A program made the translations under genes and the position numbers. The notes beneath the pieces were generated by a model. The model did no database searches, was not told where the DNA came from, and was given only the letters and a program-made list of their open reading frames with translations. A stretch of 64,000 nt of DNA from Diaporthe sp. PMI_573 (Eukaryota; Ascomycota; Sordariomycetes; Diaporthales; Diaporthaceae). The first letter of the stretch is position 1. Each line of letters starts with the position of its first letter. Shown piece by piece: positions 28,886 through 40,340 of the stretch. The stretch is from contig JAJTUP010000050.1 in NCBI GenBank assembly GCA_021399435.1, positions 310,001 to 374,000 of the forward strand, read 5' to 3'.

Positions 28886-31800
28886 TCAGTATCGATAGAA
28901 ATTTATTTCACTATTCCCATGTCTCGGTTCTCTCCACAGTGCTGGCCCTTTTACAGGCGGGAATTGGAAGAAGTCCCCAAAGAAAATGATAACTGGCAGT
29001 CCACCAAAGAGGTCAGGCGAGCTGCGATCTAGGGATTTTGCAATCTTGCACTGATTGTTGATCATGCTTAACGAAGTTAAATCCAACATACTAACTTCGT
29101 CCATGATTATAATCGTCTTCCTGGACCACAACTTTTTGATGCGAGCGCTTACTGTAGGCTTTTGGGTCTTGGAAATTGAAATACCCAAAGAGGTATGGTA
29201 GGTATTTCCACTGATATTGTCAGCAGCAGCTCCTGTAGGCGCCATCAGGATGACCTCATGCTTTCGCATCATAAGGTCCATGCCGGCAACAATGGCTTTG
29301 ATGACTCGACTCTTGCCAGTTCCGCCTTCTCCTCCAACGTAGAGGAGCATCTGATCCCGCCTGGATGCATCATATGGATTATCTCTCCAAGCTATCGCGG
29401 CAGAAAGCACTCTTTCTATAACAAGTCTCTGCTTTGTATTGAGAGGGAGAACTTTGCAGACTAGCGTGGTAAGAGTTGTGCCAGAAGGGCTATCGCCGAC
29501 TCGAGAGCGAAGGTTTATTAAGTTTGGTATGGCTTGGAGTGAACTCAGAGTAGGGTGGAAAGTGCCATCACCAAGATCAGGACCGAAACTGTCGCCCTCG
29601 AGTGCAATACGCTCTTCTGGTTCGATGTTATCAAGCTCATCGCGTGTAGCAAGGCCTTTGATTTGTAGCTTCCAGCTCTCTAGTGTAGGGTTGGGGAAGA
29701 ATCTAATGCCAGAGGTAGTAAACGTGGGAAGTCGAAAAATATCAAGAGGCACAAGACTTCGTGATTGCAGGCACTGAACAAGGTGCGCTTTTGAAGATAA
29801 GAATGGAATACGCTGGCTGGCGGCATGAAGTTCCTTGCGCCAAGATGTAGCGATGGAATGGTATGCCGATATCAGAGCCTCATCGGTGAATTCCTGTTGT
29901 GGAGAATCCTGAGATTCTTCGGCATCCAAGTCGGAATTAGCAATTTCCATATCGTCAATGTTATGGTCGAGGTCGTCCTGAGATATCGCCGTTGCGTTAC
30001 GGAGAGCGGCGTCAACCATTGCATCCTCTCTGGATTTCCGAAGGAGCTCCATGTTCCTAGCGAAGTTGCGATTATGAGGCGAAAGCGTGGGTTCAACAAT
30101 GTCCCATATTCTCGAACAGGCATCCCGTTTTGTGTCATACTCAGAAGCGTGTTGTTGAAATAGGGCCGGCAGTTGGTCCCATGGTAGGAAAAACCCCAAT
30201 TGCACTTCGGCGAGGTCATTCTTGATAGCAGTTGTGTTTGGATGACCTCCACAAACACCTTCCTCCTGGATCTGGTACTGAGAGAATTGGCCGTTGAAGG
30301 ACACGGTCTTCACCTGAGACTCGGTACGTGCCATGCACTGCACGTGTGTGTTGCTCTTGGGGTGGGTCGTATCGAATTCCACGTCGGATGTCGTTGCGTC
30401 AGACCTTCTCTTAACATCTACTAACATGCAGTATTCGAAAAGGGTAAGATGAGCTAGATCTGGACCACGCCATCTGTAGTTGTCGAAACGGCTTACGGGA
30501 GCCGTATCCTTGGGTTGAAAGGTGCATTCCTCTTCGCCTGTGAACTCGGGAGAGCCATCGAACAGTGATCCGGTAGACTCAATGGCGGTGCGTACATATC
30601 GCCTTAGCCACCAGAGATTGACTTGGACAAAGTTGTAATTCCTTGTGTAATATGTCGGTAGCTGAAGCAAGGAGTTGGCGATCTGTACACCGCTAATCTC
30701 GCGGTCGTGAGACAGAGTGTTGAAGCAGCGAAGAGCAAATTGGTCCATATCCATTTTCCGAAATCGCATGTCGGCAGCATCTGGTGTCTGAGTGGCCTTT
30801 GCCTTATCCATGCTTTGTTTCAGCAATGCAGCCTTTACTAGCATTTGGTGTGGGGAAACGTCATCCTTCGTCGCATAATTTGTAAGGTAGTAGATGAGAG
30901 CCAGGCACTTGGTAGTGGTTGGGATCCAGGAGATATCGTGATTTGATCGGATGCAACTGGCGATTGCTGGATTCCATGGATTGACCCAACCATGGTTTCG
31001 AGCGAGATGGACCACACCTAGCTCGTCCACTTCAGAATGCGGCCGAAGGTCCCGTGGCATACCAAATCTGCAAGCATCCTTCCCTCGCCCCCTTTGACGA
31101 TACTTGAAACAGGTAGCGGTGTGGTTCGAGGAATGGATTTGACTTTTGCCAGCAACTGCATTGCTATCAGCCGTGAGCCTTTGACGGAATTCGTTATCAG
31201 AACCCGGATCCTTAGAAGAAGGTGGCGTATTTGCGGGCCCTGATTCCGGAATGCTATCATTCTCCGAGTTTATGCTGTGAACAATGATAGATTCAAGATA
31301 CCGTATCACCCGTTGAGCAAAGGCCCCATCTTGTACAAGCCGTTCCCGCAGAGTGCTGAAGGCAAGATTGCCCGTAAGCCATATCAAGACATGAAGATGT
31401 AGCATGCCACGACCGTTTGTCTCAACAACGCCGTAGTGATTTGCCACTTGCCCAAGGATTCCAATACGTCCTGTGCCAGACTGGATGAGACCATCAAAGA
31501 TGGCTTTACAAACGTGATTGAAGAATTGGGCAACTGCCACTGGGTTTGACGTTGCTGCTGTATGACGAATAGCCGCGGTCGCTGCAGGGACGGCATCGGC
31601 AGGAATTTCGATTCCTGCCAAGATTAGAACGAGAGGGTTCCGTAAATCGGAAGGATTGATCGTCGCCCAAATTGCCGGTTCGGCACCCCGTACAATAAGT
31701 CCTTTAATTTCAGTCCGCATCATCAGCTTTTGGGAGAATGATTCAGGTACTCGCATGCCAATTGTTGTAAGGCCTTGCTGAAGTCTACGGACTGCGGGGT

Positions 31801-33530
31801 CCTTAATGGGTTGTCCATTGGAAACTGCTGTTGCGGCAGTCTGCAACTGATCGACAGTCAAAGAGGCGATATCATCCCTAACAGATCTCCAGTTTTGGCG
31901 TTTAACAAGCATAGCGTTTCCGAGAGATGATCGGCGCAGCTGTATCACGTCGTAGAGAAGGTACATGAATGTCTTATGGCGAGCAAACCTGCGAAGGTTA
32001 GTATAAATAACATCATAGTTTCGGAGACTCTAACCTTCTGCTATGGTGGCTTAATGCCCACTGTGCAAAAGTATTAAGTGACACTGGTACTGGCCTCTGA
32101 TCTTGGTGGCCACCGAGGCCGTTGGGAGACAATGTCGGGAAAGCGCCAGTGAAATAATGGGGATCTTCCCAGCTACTCATCAGTGTAGCCTGGCTGTGAA
32201 TAGCATAAGAGATTGTTGGCAAATCTCTTTGTCTATGCTCGTGCTCGGGCTCATGCGAACTATCTGCAGCTTGATCTGTTTCATCCACCCAACGCGTGTT
32301 GCCTGTTACCACTCCTAACAAGGCATCAATCAACCGAAGGTTAGAATCCGTCCGTTCTCCATTGACATCCGCGTAGACTGAGCCGGTCACGAACGGATCA
32401 TTGTCATTGGGAAGAAATGCCTCATCTTGAGCCGCCTGGAAGTCATTTTCATAGTTCCCAGTTTGAAGGCTAACAGTATATCCTTCGCGTTCGTGATGAT
32501 CCGGATCCTCAAGATGAATGATGCTATCAGCGATTTCAGGCGGGATAAAGTCGGAAGGCCAGGCGTCTGTCATCGTATGGTTGATTGTGATATCGTGATA
32601 AAGATGGTTGTGCTGGACAAGATAATGCAACGCCGTCAGAACTTTGTCCTTTCGAACGCGTAAGAACGGTTTTAGATCCTGATTGGTAGGAGGGTGTTTA
32701 CCAAGCCAGAAGACCTTGAATAGATTGTCTAACCTCAGTTCAGGGCTTGGGAGGATCTGAAGGAGGGGTCCAGGGTCTTGCGGAATGACAATCATGTGGC
32801 CTCGCAACGCATTGTAGTTTGTTGGAGAGGCATGGTCACCAGGTCGCAATTTGAGGATCGTACCAACAGGGTGGCATTTCGCGATAAGGCATTCCTCGGC
32901 GGGCGTAAGGTCTTCCAATGCCGATGGATAATGCTGGCACATTGAGACGTTGACGAAGTTTTCCGCCGAAAATTTGGGAATGCTGCTGCGTCTAATAGCT
33001 GTATAGCATTGACTACAGAAATCCCAAGAATCTTCGGGATGGCCACATCGATCCAAGCTCGTTTGGTGGGTTTGGATGAAATGATCGTGATCGTCAATTT
33101 GATATACATATCCTGTGAAAAACTTGCCGCACGAACAGCATATTGATCTTTGGGACGCAGCTAACATCTCATCTTCGTATAGGCTGATAGAAGACCGAAT
33201 ATGGGAGGAAGAGATTTCTGGTGGAAATTCTCGCGAAGCCACCTCTCGCAGATCGAATTCATCTTCTAACAAGCCCACAGCAAGTTTCACACAGTTCGGC
33301 GGAGGATTCCCTGATAAAGGACCTCCCGTTAGAGGCGTCAGGTTTATAGAATTGTGAAACGGATCGAAGTTGGGTGGAAGAATTGAAGGGATGGTGTTCT
33401 CAGGAACGTTAGGTTGCCGTCGAATCCAGTGGTAGGGTCGTGTTCGAGACCGACATCTATCGCATGTACGATACCGAGAATCAGTCCATTCCCGGAGACA
33501 ACTGGTGCAAACAGTGGCAGGAGTGAACAT
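28886..33530 (-). CDS. Helitron Rep/helicase, helicase C-terminus missing
   Basis: Two long minus-strand ORFs join through a 46-bp intron (32034-31989, GTTAGA..CAG with ACTAAC). Exons 33530-32035 and 31988-28886 give 1532 residues. The N-terminus has CX2C zinc motifs (CTSCLREW; CDRCRSR) and a DUF6570-like region. The Helitron-like N domain contains the HUH motif in GRGMLHLHVLIWL (about residue 697) and the tyrosine motif IYYLTNYATK (about 866) for rolling-circle nicking. A Pif1-type helicase begins with Walker A GGEGGTGKS, then APTGAAADNI, Walker B IIIMDEVSM and GDFFQFPPV. It ends soon after (LWREPRHGNS), so motifs IV-VI are absent. The truncation lies next to a Pot2-like element. Helitrons copy themselves by rolling circle and often carry host gene pieces. 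Confidence 0.85.
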
Positions 33531-33886
33531 TTCCCCAAGACGTACAAGTCAGCAGTGAGCAATGGTGGCAGGAAGTATATTTGAGGGTGCGAGCATGGGT
33601 GTATGTGGACATTGACCAGGTGACCGAAACCAGCGACATAGATGGAAGTCAGAAGCGATTACATCACGTCGCTTACAAGGGCGGAGATAGCGGCAAGACC
33701 TGCCAATTTTGTTTGTTTGCAATGGTAAGAAACACAAAGCAAGGGTGGCAGGAACAAATTTTATCCGAGTCGAACACGTGCTTCGAAATCAGCCGAGATC
33801 ACGTTACAGTAAAAACGAATCGGGAAGGCTTGGCGTCAGATTTGTAGTGGGAACAACCCCTGTCGGTTCCCGGGGTAGTAGTCCCC
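33531..33886. other. upstream region of the Helitron gene
   Basis: Leader or promoter region of the Helitron gene on the minus strand. Small ORFs here lack domains. No Helitron 5'-TC terminus could be fixed. Confidence 0.4.
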
Positions 33887-34018
33887 TTCACTTCTCGCTT
33901 CGCTTTCAGTTCCGGGGCATTCACTTCTCGCTTCGCTTTCAGTTCCGGGGCATTCACTTCTCGCTTCGCTTTCAGTTCCGGGGCATTCACTTCTCGCTTC
34001 GCTTTCAGTTCCGGGGCA
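33887..34018. repeat. four perfect tandem copies of a 33-bp unit
   Basis: The units at 33887-33919, 33920-33952, 33953-33985 and 33986-34018 appear identical. Each begins ttcacttctcgcttcgc and ends ccggggca. Being a multiple of three, the array is open in several frames, but no host protein is evident. It lies between the Helitron gene and a captured-looking importin-alpha fragment. Confidence 0.9.
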
Positions 34019-34059
34019 TAGAGGCGCCAATTGCACTTATTGCCTAGCTGACAGTTACA

Positions 34060-34221
34060 ATGTCGTTTCACCCTCCATCAATCCGATCTCAAGTTTTCAT
34101 CAATGAGATAAACCTCTTACGAGAGACAGTTTGTCACCACGCTTTTCTAAGAGAAGCCGACACCCGCCTGAAAGTTATAATCATCGGAACTGCCAAGCAG
34201 CCTATCGAGATCGGAAAATAA
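34060..34221 (+). CDS. small ORF of unknown significance
   Basis: An ATG-initiated 53-codon ORF (MSFHPPSIRSQVFINEIN...). It is hydrophilic in the middle and ends IIIGTAKQPIEIGK. No family is recognised. It lies between a tandem array and a gene fragment, so it may be noise or another captured exon. Confidence 0.2.
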   Translation: MSFHPPSIRSQVFINEINLLRETVCHHAFLREADTRLKVIIIGTAKQPIEIGK

Positions 34222-34244
34222 ACTTAATACCTCTGTGACGTGAG

Positions 34245-34517
34245 CCCCTGTGCGACCTTCTTGGCTGTCTAGACAACAAGGTCATCGAGATCGCTCTACA
34301 CGGTCTCGAGAACATTCTTAAGGTTGGCGACGCATACAAGCAGGCTGCCGGTGACACACCTGGCGCCATCAACCGCTACGCCCTGTTCATTGGTGAGTGC
34401 GGCGGTATCAAGAAGATTCACAAGTGCCAGGCCAACGCCAACGAGGAGATCTACATAAGGGCCTGTAACATCACCGAGAAGTACTTCTCTGATGAGGACA
34501 AAAAAACGACTGGGTAA
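34245..34517 (+). pseudogene. importin-alpha C-terminal fragment
   Basis: One open frame of 90 codons reads [77 protein letters not shown] and SDEDKK before a TAA. This is the last armadillo repeats and autonomous C-terminal helix of karyopherin alpha (yeast Srp1/Kap60), which carries NLS cargo with importin-beta. Everything upstream, including the NLS-binding groove, is absent, and a stop precedes it in frame. A host genome needs one full gene elsewhere, so this is a copied or displaced fragment. Its position just beyond the Helitron 5' region suggests capture by that element. Confidence 0.8.
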
Positions 34518-35594
34518 CCCTCATCCATACTGGACGAATATCCCCACAGATCCAAACCCAGTCCTAGAAGAAGGCCGTGGTGGGGTAGCGGCAGGCCCTG
34601 AGGTCGCTATTACCACAGATTAGGCCACGTAGGGGAAGGAAGCGACCAGAGCACGAAGACTCGAGCAGATCCTCCTCACAGAGACCGCGGACTGAAAGTG
34701 GTGGTGGTGGACCTGGTGGTGGCGGTGGCATACGGCTTCTTACATATTTAAAGTTCGAGAATGGATGAAAGCAATATATAGCCCCCGAGTCCCTAATCAT
34801 TCGCTTTACCTCATAAAACTGAAGATCAACACTACTTTCCTGAGGGAAACTTCGGCGGTAACCAGCTACTAGACAGTTCGATTAGTCTTTCGCCCCCATG
34901 CTCATATTTGATGGGCGGCACAGCGACGGAACGCTTTTTGTGATCCTGTAACGGGGTCTCCAGGGCAACGGAGGCGTTCCAAACAACTGCAGCCCAGTTG
35001 GACGTACCCCTCGTCTTCCCCCTCCTGTGTAACAACTGTGGGCTAGGGCCATGTGTTCCGCGGCCCCCCGTAGTGTGGATGTACGTTCTCCTCGTCGTCC
35101 TCGCGCACCACGATACGTTCCTTTACACAGTCGACTTTCTGCCGTGGAATTCAGCCCCCGACGATGGCGAACGGTGGAGAAGGGAAACGGGCTATATGCC
35201 AAGTCAGTTTTTTGGGCCTCGGCATCCATTCCTTTAGACCCTAACGTCCGGTCTTTTAATTTGCGGTTGTTTAGAAATTTCGAAAGTTGTACCCACTTTC
35301 TAGAAGCCCTAGGATGATCGTAACATGCATTCATTCAAGTTACTAGAATTCAAAATCCAGAAATTGGCCTGCTTTCCACGTATAGAAAAGAGGTCATCCA
35401 ACTTTAAACAACTAAAATATGTCGAGAGGTCAGGGGAAGATGCTGGGCAAAGATTGCTTGAGGGCAGATCAGGATCTGAACATTCCGTGCTATGTTACGA
35501 TTGATACCTGACTACATTGTGATTCCAGTGCGTCTAGCCACCCATCTTATAACCTGACCTGCCCATCCCTCATGGATCTCGATGCACGCTGGCC
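34518..35594. other. interval without recognised genes
   Basis: A minus-strand ORF of 150 codons (34882-35334) has an ATG but biased Arg/Gly composition and no domain; it is not called. A GGT/CCA-rich low-complexity stretch occurs at about 34695-34730. Confidence 0.45.
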
Positions 35595-35716
35595 TGAGCG
35601 AGGCTCAGCCCTGACTTGGGCGCCATATGGGCCTGAGCGGTGCTGCGGTGCCTTTCGCCGATACTACGGTGCCCTTCACCGGGCCTCCGACGGGCCCGAA
35701 GTGCTGCCTTCCAACA
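35595..35716 (+). repeat. 122-bp dispersed repeat, copy 1 (uninterrupted)
   Basis: This 122-bp segment begins tgagcgaggctcagccctga and ends gtgctgccttccaaca. It matches 52186-52258 plus 52483-52531 with a few substitutions. It serves as the empty site for the solo LTR inserted in the second copy. It is probably internal debris of a larger transposon, since hAT sequence lies near both copies. Confidence 0.7.
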
Positions 35717-36066
35717 CTATTTCATTTATTCTAGTCTACTATGATCTGCCGTGGTACAAGCCCTTCACCATCTCACCAATCACCTACCACTTCTTTTAGC
35801 GATGAGTACTCTTTCACATCTGAATCATCAGCCAGTACGATAGAGTGTGAGGGATTGTGCTGCCGCGCCGCTGAAGTGGGAAGCCAGGTAGCCAACCATG
35901 ATGGTACCCAGCCGTCATGGTGTAGATATTCGCCACCTGAGGGAATTAAATACGACTAACATACTATGGCGGCCGAGGCTGTAGCAAATAAAGGTGAGAG
36001 ACCTCACAAAACTCTTGACCAGGTAAATCTGACATCAACTAGTTGATTTAACCTGCAATTACATAT

Positions 36067-36291
36067 CCTGTCGAGAGGTGGTTATCTACAAAGAGCGATG
36101 TGTATTCAAAGCATGATAACCAGCTTGATTACTGGTCTGCGAAGCGGTTTGAGTATCCTCGTGTAGCCAAAATGGCGATTGACGTCTTGTCAATTCCCGC
36201 CATGGCTGCCGAGTGTGAGAAGACGTTTTCTTCTTCTGGTAGTATGGTTTCACCTAAACGACACCGATTGGACGCGAGCACAGACAGTTAG
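36067..36291 (+). pseudogene. hAT transposase C-terminal dimerisation fragment
   Basis: The frame reads PVERWLSTKSDVYSKHD, QLDYWSAKRFEYPRVAKMAI and SIPAMAAECEKTFSSSG, then MVSPKRHRLDAST before a stop. This is the conserved C-terminal hAT dimerisation region (SxxAExxFSxxG). The next ~90 bp continue in degraded form. Catalytic and BED regions are absent. Confidence 0.8.
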
Positions 36292-36382
36292 ATCATGGCT
36301 AAGAGGAGGCTTGTTGGAGGAATATGATGGGTTGCTGAAGGAGATAGGTGACGACGTGGTTGAGGCTGTGAACCAGGGGTAG

Positions 36383-37513
36383 TCAGCAAGGAGGGCACGA
36401 TTCATAGTCAGTCGTGGCGAAGAGACAGTTTCTCTAGTACTATCACAGGGCCCGAATGAAGGTATTTACAGCAACAAATATCCGTTCTGGCTGGCGGGCG
36501 ACGGGTCTCTGGCTAGTGTCTAAGCATAGGGCACATGGAAGCCACTTTATGGAAGATAACCGGCGGAAGGAAGCGATACCGTCAAATTCTAAGGCAAGGG
36601 AACCACGAGGGCATCAATTCTGCACAGATAAGTCTTTTTGTCCACGCCAAGGGACCGTTTTTTCAACACCCAGGAGCTACGGGGCATGGTGGCCCAGTAT
36701 GCCCGTCAGAAGAATCTAAGCCCCACATCACGACTAGAACATCATGACCTCAACCAGAGCCGGGTTCAGTCCCTCCCTTGCCAGTGAACTGGTTCTTGGA
36801 AACTTGCTTTTCTTCCTTTTTTCCTTTTTCCTTTTTTTTTTTTTTTTTTTTTTTTCGCGGGGGGTCGATCGGCTCTCACATCGCTGACCCATCTGCCCGG
36901 GGCGCTCTTGAACCACTGCATCGTCACCTTTTGGATCCGGCTGGCTTGATCTAGGGTAGGATTTCTGAGAATCAGAAGGGCGTCGGTGCCTCAAGGTATG
37001 GTTTGTACTGGGACGGGGGCTCAATGCCTCCTGAATTACGAGCTCATGATAGCGCAATACGATGAAACGAGCAAGTTCATGCCTTCAAATATGGCTTTGA
37101 GACCTTTGCCTCGACGGCGGTCTCTTCCATTGCGACAAGGTTGGAACAAGAGTATCCAGAAAAATCAAGAGATCTTGTCCCGGTGTTATTAGGCTTTGAA
37201 TTCACGCAAAGAAAGGAAGGCGAGGGAGACTGGCCGTTTTCCACTCCCGCCTTCAGGTAATAGGATGGCTACCACGTGGCGCACTGGCCCCTTAAGCTAT
37301 GTTCACCCCCTCAGCCGGTGCATCCCCTAATTTTTGCCTGAGGCAGCAAATGAATTCTCACCCTATTATATATCGAGAAAAAATGCTCATCTATCACTCC
37401 AGGCAGGTTTCATTACCCTAACATACACATGACTATTACTAAAGCATCAGACTACTGCCTCTGCACTTCACTGAAGATTCCCCACTTCCTTTTGCCCACC
37501 AACAACTCACAGG
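36383..37513. other. interval upstream of the BCS1-like gene
   Basis: A run of about 26 T residues lies near 36830-36855 and could be the tail of a retroposed sequence. No coding region is supported. The last few hundred bases should include the BCS1-like promoter. Confidence 0.4.
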
Positions 37514-38656
37514 ATGGACTTCTCTTCGGTTTTCAGCAAAACTCTGTCTCGATACACCATGGACTTCAACACGACAGGCACCGTCGCCGATGGGTCAGTC
37601 ATTAATGTCCAAGACATCATAACCTTGCTCGGCAGTCATAACGCTGTTGTCCAAATCTTCATATTGCTGTACCGCATTTTCCCTTCACAAACAAGCATCA
37701 TTCTTGCAGTCGTGATGCTTTGGACGTTCAACAAAATATGGCACCAGATCTCTGAGGTTACATGCAGATTTGTTGCCAAACACTTCAGTTCCAGCCTATC
37801 CATATCCAGCCACGATGTAATGTATCGTCCCATGGTGGACTGGCTAGCTTCGCAACCTGGTCTGATTGACACAAGATGCATCGCTGTACATACAACATTC
37901 AGATCAGCCTGGGAGCGAGGCAACGAATCACGGATGGTGTCAAGAGCCACCTTAGACACAAAGGGTGGCTACCTCAACTTCTCAGGCCAGGACGCCCACA
38001 CTATTTCAAGGTTTATCCCAGCGATAGGCATACACAGCTTCTGGTTCGAAGGTCGATACTTCCGGCTTTATCGTGAGCAAGAAAATTTCCTAGAGGACAA
38101 CGGCGTCAACTCCCAAACGTTCAAGGACAAGGAGAAGCTCATCATCTCCTGCCTTGGCCGCTCCCCCGAACCGCTCAAAAAGCTCCTCTACCATGCCAAA
38201 AAGGCACATCAGGATGGTCTTGGCGCCAAAACCCTTATCAAACATCCATCTCCACCCGCAATACGGCGTTCCGGAGGACCACAAGCCTGGTCGCTGGTGT
38301 CAAGCCGCGATATTCGCCCGATGCGTACAGTAGTGCTCAATGAGCAGCGAAAAGTTCAAATCTTGCACGATATGAACGAATACCTTCATCCCGACACATC
38401 AAAATGGTATTCCAACCGCGGCATCCCTTTGAGGCGTGGGTATCTCTTCCACGGTCCACCTGGAACAGGTAAAACGTCACTTGCGTTCGTACTTGCCGGC
38501 GTCTTTGGGCTTGAGATTCACGTCATCAGCCTTCACGACCCGTCAGTTACGGAGGAGGACCTGTTATCACTCTTCAACTCATTACCACGCAGATGTATTA
38601 TACTTCTGGAGGACATCGATACTGCGGGCCTCGTAAGACTGTCCCCTCAGGTATGA
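37514..38656 (+). pseudogene. BCS1-like AAA ATPase, 3'-truncated
   Basis: From ATG 37514, 380 residues are open. A hydrophobic segment at about residues 45-75 (IFILLYRIFPSQTSIILAVV) is a likely membrane anchor. The BCS1 N-terminal domain follows (SHDVMYRPMVDWLASQPG to IHSFWFEGRYFRLYRE). The AAA module then starts with NRGIPLRRGYLFHGPPGTGK (Walker A) and RRCIILLEDIDTAGL (Walker B). Sensor 1, the arginine finger and the C-terminal lid are missing; a complete family member needs roughly 120-200 more residues. No continuation was found downstream, where an LTR-like 58-bp insertion lies. BCS1 proteins help assemble mitochondrial complex III; the larger fungal BCS1-like group is mostly uncharacterised. 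Probably non-functional. Confidence 0.75.
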
Positions 38657-38699
38657 AATCCTTGAGGGAGAGACGCAACAGGTATGTGAGTAGGGCATG

Positions 38700-38757
38700 T
38701 GTCACGCACAAAAGCAGCTGCCAATGCGCTGTGCATTGGCTACCCTATATCGTGACA
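38700..38757. mobile_element. 58-bp LTR-like mini-insertion with 5-bp duplication
   Basis: The element starts TGTCACG and ends CGTGACA, a perfect 7-bp inverted repeat. It is flanked by the direct repeat gcatg at 38695-38699 and 38758-38762. Inside is an 8-bp perfect hairpin (gccaatgc/gcattggc). The TG...CA ends and 5-bp duplication are the mark of integrase, yet 58 bp is far below normal LTR size. Confidence 0.6.
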
Positions 38758-38762
38758 GCATG

Positions 38763-39599
38763 TAACCCACTTCTAGCCCTGACTCTATAAAGCAGTCTAA
38801 ATGTGTGATGTGATCTGAGCCTGGGAGAGCATTCGTGAGGTGAAGAGTGAACTCGTTGTGCTGCTGGTCTCAGCTCCATGCTCATTACTTCCATAGTGGT
38901 TCTCAAACTGTAGAGATTTCCGATAGACTGAAATGCTTTTCAACGCCAGACTTTTCAAGGCACAGCCGGCAGTGCCGACGCGTTCGCCGAATCAGCCTCG
39001 AGAGTGTTCCATAGCCTTCCTAATTCATCGAAATCACGTTGCCACGCTTTTCGGCCGACATCTGTTCGAAATCCTGAAAACCAATCCTTTCGAGCCGCTT
39101 CTGAATGGATAGAAATGAATCCGACTCTGTAAGCGGGAGGTCTCGCAATCGTGAAGTTACAGGGTAGTACTGACTCAGGGGCTCTATGCCTGAGACCAGC
39201 AAGTGCCAGCTATCCATCATAACTCACTCAATCGGGTCAAGGCTATCTGGGAGACAATTGTCCTCCTCCTCGAGCTTCTCAGTCGACGGGATAAGGTTTG
39301 GCAATCGATCCCAATCAGTGGCCCCAGTGGACCAAGCAGTCAAAACGGGACCTTTGTCATCTACCCTTTGGAGCCTGGATGGCGAATTAGTTGGTAAGGA
39401 GAGGGTTTTGACCGTGTGCTTCTCTCACAGCGGCGGATACTCATGCTTTTACTTCCATCCGACTAATGGAGGGACTTCGTACGACCCGGCGCAGACATGT
39501 CAGCTGTTGGTGACCTCAACAACGATGAAAGTATTGGCTCCCTTGTATGTGAACCCAGAGAATTAGACACTTTGTAACTACAGCAAACCATCGTGGAAA
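38763..39599. other. interval without recognised genes
   Basis: An ORF at 39186-39566 (plus) has no domain. Nothing else is supported. Confidence 0.4.
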
Positions 39600-39945
39600 G
39601 CGAAAAAAGGTGTCGCCGGCCAGCGGAAGTCAGCAGACTTCTAAAAGACGGCGTACTTTATCTTCCATTACAGTAGCCCTACCTACATTACCGTGCCCAG
39701 CCTTATCGCCGTTAAAGCCTCTACCAGAGCCAGCAGTTCGAGAAGCCACCAACCGCCCTACTTTCGAACGGATCCAATTGCAGCCTTTTGATCGCCGTAT
39801 CTCGCCCGACCTACCTCGACTAAATCAACCACAACTAGTAAATCGACCACCTCAGAAACACTCGGTTATTACGGGGTGCCAAGAATGCGGCGTCGCGTTG
39901 TGTACTAATTCGAAGAGGAACATAAACCCTACAGGTTACCTCTAG
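39600..39945 (+). pseudogene. possible piggyBac-type transposase C-terminus
   Basis: The frame (starting non-ATG upstream) encodes a Pro/Arg-rich stretch and ends SVITGCQECGVALCTNSKRN, then INPTGYL. The CxxC-x4-C cluster at the very end resembles the cysteine-rich C-terminal domain of piggyBac-like transposases. There is no catalytic domain. The match is short, so the identification is tentative. Confidence 0.3.
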
Positions 39946-40175
39946 ACCCCACGAAGGTTTAGTGTGATCATTACAATTAAGCTTATTACTGAATTGCTTA
40001 TTTTGATGTTTTGTTGAAGAAGGTAGACTTTATCTCCCTCTTTGAGAATTAGTCTTTTAATTCTCCTTTTATTTACATATTTGGCCATTCTACAGTTAAG
40101 AGCATAAATAGCTTCCGCTTCCGCAACATTTATCAGATTTCTAAAAGTATCCCACCTAGTGCCATTTTGTTTCAT
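39942..40175 (-). pseudogene. Ty3/Gypsy pol fragment (end of integrase)
   Basis: The minus-strand frame contains NVAEAEAIYALNCRMAKYVN and KRRIKRLILKEGDKVYLL, QQNIK. That is the conserved segment after the integrase core in Gypsy polyproteins, normally followed by a chromodomain. Only about 60 residues are recognisable. Confidence 0.65.
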
Positions 40176-40340
40176 TTACACATTGTACACACCAACGACC
40201 ATAGTTGAGTGCAATAAGGGGGCAGTCTTGACGCGGTGCGATAAAGGAAGCTCCACTTCGGTGCTGTGACATGCTAGGCAGTCCCAACAAGCTGACATTC
40301 TTACGGGCATGGTCGTTAATGATAGCGACGTGGTCACTCG

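Noticed and set aside
34882..35334. Minus-strand ORF of 150 codons with an ATG
   Set aside because: Arg/Gly-biased composition, no domain and no support from neighbours.
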